Shown piece by piece: positions 58,028-64,000 of a stretch of 64,000 nucleotides of DNA. How positions within the stretch are numbered: the stretch's first letter is position 1; each line of letters opens with the position of its first letter. The notes below the pieces were generated by a model. That model searched no databases. It was not told the origin of the DNA and was given only the letters and a program-made list of their open reading frames with translations. A program made the translations under genes and the position numbers. Source of the stretch: CBDBZX01 sp965213645 (GTDB taxonomy: Bacteria; Deinococcota; Deinococci; Deinococcales; Trueperaceae); assembly GCA_965213645.1 (NCBI GenBank), contig CBDBZX010000008.1:248001-312000 (forward strand), in the 5' to 3' direction.

Positions 58028-58255
58028 ATGACGAAAGGTGAGTTACTCGAGGTGCTCGACTTCACGCTAGGGGGCTCTGCGCCGCCGCGCTTTTTAGAGC
58101 ATCTTTTGGAACACCGACATCTCTGGGACGCGGAGTTTTGGCGGCAGCTCGAGCTTAGAGCTTACGAATTGCGCCCGGAGCTAGCGGTGTGGGAGCTGTC
58201 GGTGGACGACGCAGGCAGGCTGCGCGAAGTGCGGCAGCCGCTCGTGCGTCGCTAA
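58028..58255 (+). CDS. Small protein of unknown function
   Basis: 75 aa (MTKGELLEVLDFTLGGSAPP). It is acidic and Leu-rich with two or three predicted helices (HLLEHRHLWDAEFWRQLELRAYELRPELAVWEL). It contains no cysteines or known motif. Convergent with the lyase gene. Confidence 0.5.
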   Translation: MTKGELLEVLDFTLGGSAPPRFLEHLLEHRHLWDAEFWRQLELRAYELRPELAVWELSVDDAGRLREVRQPLVRR

Positions 58256-58273
58256 GTTGTTAGTCCAGACTTG

Positions 58274-59026
58274 CTAGCGGGGACTGACCTCGTCGTAGCT
58301 CGAGTCTTCACCGCCGATACGAACCTCATCGTGATAAACGACGCGCGGGCTGCTGCTGCTCGGTGAGGGTCTATCATATTTCCAAGGCCACACGTAAACG
58401 CCCAACTTGAAGCGCAAACTCTCGGTTTCTCTGTAGACGCTGGGGCCGCTCCGCTCGTAGATGACCTCATCGTTGCGCCACACCTTGAGGTAGCCGTCTT
58501 GAGAATCGGTCCAGTATGCCTCGACAACCCAATCGGTCCATTCCCCTTTGCGCACCGGCTCGATAGCGCGTCTGGACTTACCCTCCTCACCTTCCGCCCA
58601 ACGTTGAAAGACGAACCAGCTCTCCCCCTCGATCTCGATGCCGAGTGGGGGGCTCGCGGGGCTATGACTCCACCACTGCGCGATGATAGCGGTCTGCTCA
58701 CTGTTCACCCAAGAGGTAGGTACGTAGGTACTAAATCCGTACCAAACGCGCTCGCCGGGGCTACCTGCGTCAAACTTCTCTATCTCCGCGTGATAGTCGT
58801 TGTCCCTGTCACCGTAGCGCGTCTCCATGCGCAGCGCCTCGCTGCCACTCCTGGTTGGCGCAGACACGCTCTTCACATTGTAGGAGCGACCCGCTGAGAA
58901 CTCCCTCGTCCAGCCGTCCGCTGAGCCTGCGCTATAAAAGCTGCTTTCGCCCTGACTATTTGTAAAACCAAAGGTAAGCAAGACCAATCCTAAAGCTGCT
59001 TTGAGCGTAAAATATGCTGATATCAT
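58274..59026 (-). CDS. Secreted heparin-lyase-I-like polysaccharide lyase
   Basis: A 250-aa exported protein: signal peptide (MISAYFTLKAALGLVLLTFG), then a beta-jelly-roll of the 'polysaccharide lyase' (PF14099-like) type: SGSEALRMETRYGDRDNDYHAEIE, ERVWYGFSTYVPTSW, IIAQWWSHSPASPPLGIEI, WTDWVVEAYWTDSQDGYLKVWRNDEVIYE and YHDEVRIG. It would depolymerise an acidic polysaccharide outside the cell. AGGAG precedes the ATG. The polymer is unknown; a link with the GT2 synthase at 31915 is only a thought. Confidence 0.8.
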   Translation of the reverse strand: MISAYFTLKAALGLVLLTFGFTNSQGESSFYSAGSADGWTREFSAGRSYNVKSVSAPTRSGSEALRMETRYGDRDNDYHAEIEKFDAGSPGERVWYGFSTYVPTSWVNSEQTAIIAQWWSHSPASPPLGIEIEGESWFVFQRWAEGEEGKSRRAIEPVRKGEWTDWVVEAYWTDSQDGYLKVWRNDEVIYERSGPSVYRETESLRFKLGVYVWPWKYDRPSPSSSSPRVVYHDEVRIGGEDSSYDEVSPR

Positions 59027-59276
59027 CGTTCTCCTGTTGGGGTCGCGCTACGTGGTGTCTGGAGTGCTTCTGTTTGTAGTATTTCTTTTTGTAGAGTCTA
59101 TGTCTGGCGTATCCCTTCGGAAAATGCGCTTATTCGAAGTGCCGCCAAGTCTAGGTGTAGGCATGTCAAATGGGCGTCTACAAACCTATATCTAGTATCG
59201 TAAACCCGCCGAACATTCTTTGTCTGAAAAGAACATGACGGCGTCTTCATCAGCGTAGCCCGCTTAGACGGCAACG

Positions 59277-60428
<1,152 letters not shown>

Positions 60429-60434
60429 ATCTTG

Positions 60435-60440
60435 ACTATA
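60435..60440 (-). promoter_or_regulatory. -10 box of leaderless promoter for the FbpC-like gene
   Basis: TATAGT lies 6 bases before the GTG start at 60428. The overlapping ATG at 60430 is out of frame. Confidence 0.55.
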
Positions 60441-60537
60441 CCAAAATCCCGAGTATTTGGGTAGGGTATAGATAGCCCCAGACGCTAAGGTGTGGGTACG
60501 TTAGGCGCTTTTCTGGGCACGCTTCGCTACTGCAACG

Positions 60538-61416
60538 CTACGCAGCTTTTTTTCTCTCTTCTCCTCGAGCTTGAAGAGGTTGACGTTCTAAATACGAAAT
60601 ATCCGTGAGCGTAGGGTCGGCAATCCACCCCTCGAGCCTATCCACCGTACTCGGTATACCGTAGTTCTCCCGTCCTGCCGCCCACGCCGCTTGCACCGCG
60701 CCGAGCAGCGCGTCCAAGGCGTCGCCCGTGGCGTCATCCAAGAGGTACGCGACGAGCACGTTGCCTAGCTCGAGTCTCAGTCCATACATCCCCGAGCGCA
60801 ACCCCGCCAAGAGGTCGCGCCGCGCCTCCCTCATCCCCGATGTTTGCTTTCGCTTGGTGTCGCTCTTATACTTCCGCTTGCCAATAAGCTGCCTGACGAT
60901 GAGCGCAGGATAGACCTCTAAAACGGTCTTCTCATCGTCCGTTTCGCGGAGCCCGGCGACATTCAGGTCAGTGCGCAGCAGTCTCGGCGCAAGTTCGTAG
61001 AACATCTTGCCCACCGGCACGTAGGAGAGCGCCATTGGGCTGACTGCGTTAGCGAGCGCGTCCACCTCGCGGCGGTGGAGCTTGTCGCCCTTGGGCCGTG
61101 TCTCACTGTAGTCTCTGAGCGTTTTTTCAAACCCCTCTTTGCCGAGTGACGCGACCTCTTCGACGTAGCCTGCCCACGTACCGGGCCAATTCAGCGCCTC
61201 GAGCAAACGGCGCGGCTGGGCAAACGGTGCGTCAATCCCTGCAACCCAGGGGCCGGGACGCGCTAAAAGGGACTCGAAGGCGCTGAAGTCGAGGAGGGGC
61301 TCGAGCTGCTCGACATGGAGCACCTTGTCACTGAGTCGCGCCCGGACACACGTAATCGGCTTAGCGCGGCGCGGGGCACTCGTGAAATCGAGACCGTAGA
61401 TGGTGAGGTCATTCAC
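60538..61416 (-). CDS. DUF429-type protein
   Basis: A 292-aa cytosolic protein. N-terminal YGLDFTSAPRRAKPIT and WVAGIDAPFAQPRRLLEAL carry the conserved Asp residues of DUF429, which has an RNase-H-like fold; the distal EVYPALIVRQL and LLDDATGDALDALLGAVQAAW are further family blocks. The function (possibly a nuclease) is unproven. AAAAGGTGA precedes the ATG. It ends about 70 bases from the ABC gene. Confidence 0.85.
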   Translation of the reverse strand: MNDLTIYGLDFTSAPRRAKPITCVRARLSDKVLHVEQLEPLLDFSAFESLLARPGPWVAGIDAPFAQPRRLLEALNWPGTWAGYVEEVASLGKEGFEKTLRDYSETRPKGDKLHRREVDALANAVSPMALSYVPVGKMFYELAPRLLRTDLNVAGLRETDDEKTVLEVYPALIVRQLIGKRKYKSDTKRKQTSGMREARRDLLAGLRSGMYGLRLELGNVLVAYLLDDATGDALDALLGAVQAAWAAGRENYGIPSTVDRLEGWIADPTLTDISYLERQPLQARGEERKKAA

Positions 61417-61473
61417 CTTTTCAATGTACCTGGGAAAGATTATATAGCACGTTAAAAAACCGTTATTGACCTC

Positions 61474-62411
<938 letters not shown>

Positions 62412-62415
<4 letters not shown>

Positions 62416-63638
62416 TGCGCCAACTCCACAATCTTGCGTGCGCCGTCCTTCATGTCGTCGGCGCTGACCAAACCTTCGATGCCTGCGTTCTCGATAATCT
62501 CTTTGCCCAACTCGACGTTCGTGCCTTCCAAGCGCACCACAAGCGGTACTTCTAAGCCAACCTCTTTCACCGCTTCGACGACGCCGTTGGCAATCGTGTC
62601 ACAGCGCATGATGCCGCCGAAGATATTGACGAAAATCCCTTTGACGCTGGGGTCTCGGGTAATAATCTTAAACGCCGCCGTCACGTTCTCCGTCGTCGCG
62701 CCGCCGCCCACGTCCAGGAAGTTGGCGGGCTCGCCGCCCTCGTGCTTGATGATGTCCATCGTGGACATCGCCAGCCCTGCGCCGTTGACCAAGCAGCCGA
62801 TGTTGCCGTCCAACTTGATGAAGGATAAGCCGTACTTGTCCGCTTCGACTTCGGCGGGGTCCTCTTCGGACTTGTCACGCATCTCCAAAACGTCCTTGTG
62901 GCGAAAGAGCGCGTTGCTGTCGAAGCTCATCTTGCCGTCTAAAGCCATGACCCGACCGTCTTTAGTGACGACGAGCGGGTTGATCTCCAACATATCCGTG
63001 TCCAACTCGAGCACCGCCTTCGCGAGCGCTTTGAAGAACTTGACTCCGTTTTTGAAGGCGTCACCGGAAAGTTTTAAGGCGAAGGCGAGTTCCCTTGCCT
63101 GAAAATCCGTCAGGCCCACCGCCGGGTCAATCACCACGCGCTGAATCTTCTCGGGCGTCTTCTCGGCAACCTCTTCGATTTCGGTGCCGCCCTCGGTCGA
63201 AACCATCACGATATTGCGAGCGTGAGCGCGGTCTAGGACAACTGAGAGGTACAGCTCGCGCTCGATGTCGATGCCCTGTTCGATATAGAGCCGGTTGACC
63301 TCTTTGCCTTCGTCACCCGTCTGCACGGTCACGAGGGTTGAGCCGAGCATTTTCTTAGCTAACGCGCGGACCTTCTCTTCGGCGGCTTTGATGCCACCGT
63401 CCAACCCGTCTGTCACCACATTGACGCCCGCCACATCCGGGTATTCCTTGAAGTGACCCTTACCGCGTCCACCTGCGTGAATTTGCGACTTGACCACGAC
63501 GACCTTGTTGCCGCTATTCTCGATTAGAGGTCGCACTGCCGCGACCGCTTCGCTGGGCGAGGTGGCGACGTGGCCCTCAGGCACGGCGATGCCGCGTGCT
63601 TTCATCAGTTCTTTGGCTTGGTACTCGTGAATATTCAA
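62412..63638 (-). CDS. sucC: Succinate-CoA ligase, beta subunit
   Basis: A 408-aa subunit with an ATP-grasp fold binding ADP/GDP. Marks: NIHEYQAKELMKARGIAVPEG, VVVKSQIHAGGRGKGHF, ELDTDMLEINPLVVTKDG, LVNGAGLAMSTMDIIKHEGGEPANFLDVGGGA and GIFVNIFGGIMRCD. It makes succinyl-CoA hydrolysis drive nucleotide phosphorylation in the TCA cycle, with SucD. Starts at TTG 63638 with AAAGGAG upstream. Confidence 0.96.
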
Positions 63639-63779
63639 GGTTCAGTCTCCTTTGGTGTGTGCGTGGGATAGCGCCTGCAAACGCTCTAGCCTACCGCGCG
63701 ACTAGGCGTGTAGTAAAATGTTTTGTGGTGGGCGCGTACAAAAGAGGTTGAGAGAAGGCAGCCAGTCAGCACCGTTCGT

Positions 63780-63826
63780 CCAGCCCTGTTCCCGGAGGGA
63801 AACTTCGTAAGCCCTGCGCAAGCGGG
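63780..63826 (+). repeat. Short dispersed repeat with core GGAGGGAAACTTCGTAAGC
   Basis: CCAGCCCTGTTCCCGGAGG followed by GAAACTTCGTAAGCCCT, matching the minus-strand copy at 21687-21735; the core also occurs at 43516-43536. Confidence 0.5.
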
Positions 63827-63857
63827 TATGACTGGAGGTCAGCTCGTCAGGAAAAAC

Positions 63858-63938
63858 CTGAAGTGCTGAAACGCTGACATAGGTTAGAGCAAAGCTCTAT
63901 AGGCTCTTAGCCTTCACCTATGCTGAAATGCTTTCAGT
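63858..63938. repeat. Long imperfect inverted repeat
   Basis: CTGAAGTGCTGAAACGCTGA and CATAGGT on the left are mirrored by ACCTATGCTGAAATGCTTTCAG on the right. Inside lies TAGAGC-AAA-GCTCTA. It could fold into one long stem on either strand. Confidence 0.5.
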
Positions 63939-64000
63939 TCACCCAGAGAAGCACAGCGCTATAGGTGGGTAATAATAGCCTCATTTATAAATTTTTACAA

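Larger units (their letters stand above)
63639..64000. other. Terminal non-coding region upstream of sucC
   Basis: It includes the sucC ribosome site, a copy of the GGAGG-AAACTTCGTAAGC repeat (63780-63826), a long imperfect inverted repeat (63858-63938) and an AT-rich right end. No gene is seen before the window ends. Confidence 0.55.

Noticed and set aside
59001..59195. 64-codon frame with a hydrophobic stretch between the lyase and ABC genes
   Set aside because: It overlaps the start of the lyase gene on the other strand, has no ribosome site and no recognisable family.

Overview
The window looks like a chromosomal segment of a moderately GC-rich, aerobic, chemoheterotrophic bacterium. My best guess is a member of Deinococcota, possibly Trueperaceae-like, with moderate to low confidence. 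The hints are a large set of genes whose -10 box (TANNNT) sits 6-8 bases before the start codon (leaderless transcription, common in Deinococcus), a family-5 (UdgB-like) uracil-DNA glycosylase, stand-alone GCS2 and NfeD genes, and TCA-cycle genes (icd, aconitase, sucC-sucD). No 16S rRNA or ribosomal protein is present to settle the placement.

Layout. 1-8 kb: an SDR fragment, a transposase scar, a GGDEF protein coupled to a deaminase, a GCS2 ligase and a pair of CNNM/CorC-type membrane proteins. 8-20 kb: small lipoproteins including a cupredoxin, TRAP permeases without a binding protein, a polyamine-type binding protein plus ATPase without permeases, moeA and icd. 20.5-30.3 kb: two IS630-type elements flank twin Uma2 nucleases, a thermonuclease, twin DUF4112 proteins, the prfA operon and a GntP permease. 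30.5-41 kb: tRNA-Arg(CCU), an unusual 0.8 kb leader, a processive GT2 polysaccharide synthase, NfeD protease, a patB-PRTase-UDG operon and a TetR/LysE divergent pair. 41-50 kb: small regulatory modules (Crp; ArsR-SRPBCC-VOC; MerR with a Tat-exported nitroreductase), rpe, and a DUF2807-DUF418 pair. 50-64 kb: a secreted peptidase-like hydrolase, a probably acquired MFS pump between IS relics, a Ycf46-like AAA ATPase, aconitase, a polysaccharide lyase, an ABC ATPase, DUF429, and sucC-sucD.

The main unexplained layer lies between the genes. There are at least two families of short terminal-inverted-repeat elements of constant length: 79 bp (four complete copies plus one partial) and 84 bp (three copies). 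Further small elements carry IS630-like ends, and there are perfect hairpins with GGGG/CCCC arms. On top of this, two short words, CTCGAG and AAGAGGTC/GACCTCTT, recur through coding and non-coding DNA far above chance.

The most interesting single protein is the GGDEF domain fused to a C-terminal ribbon-helix-helix DNA-binding domain (889-1494). The clearest regulatory circuit is the MerR/GyrI regulator with two matching 31-bp promoters of 19-bp spacer, one before its own gene and one before the adjacent nitroreductase gene. All functional calls come from reading motifs by eye; no database search was possible.
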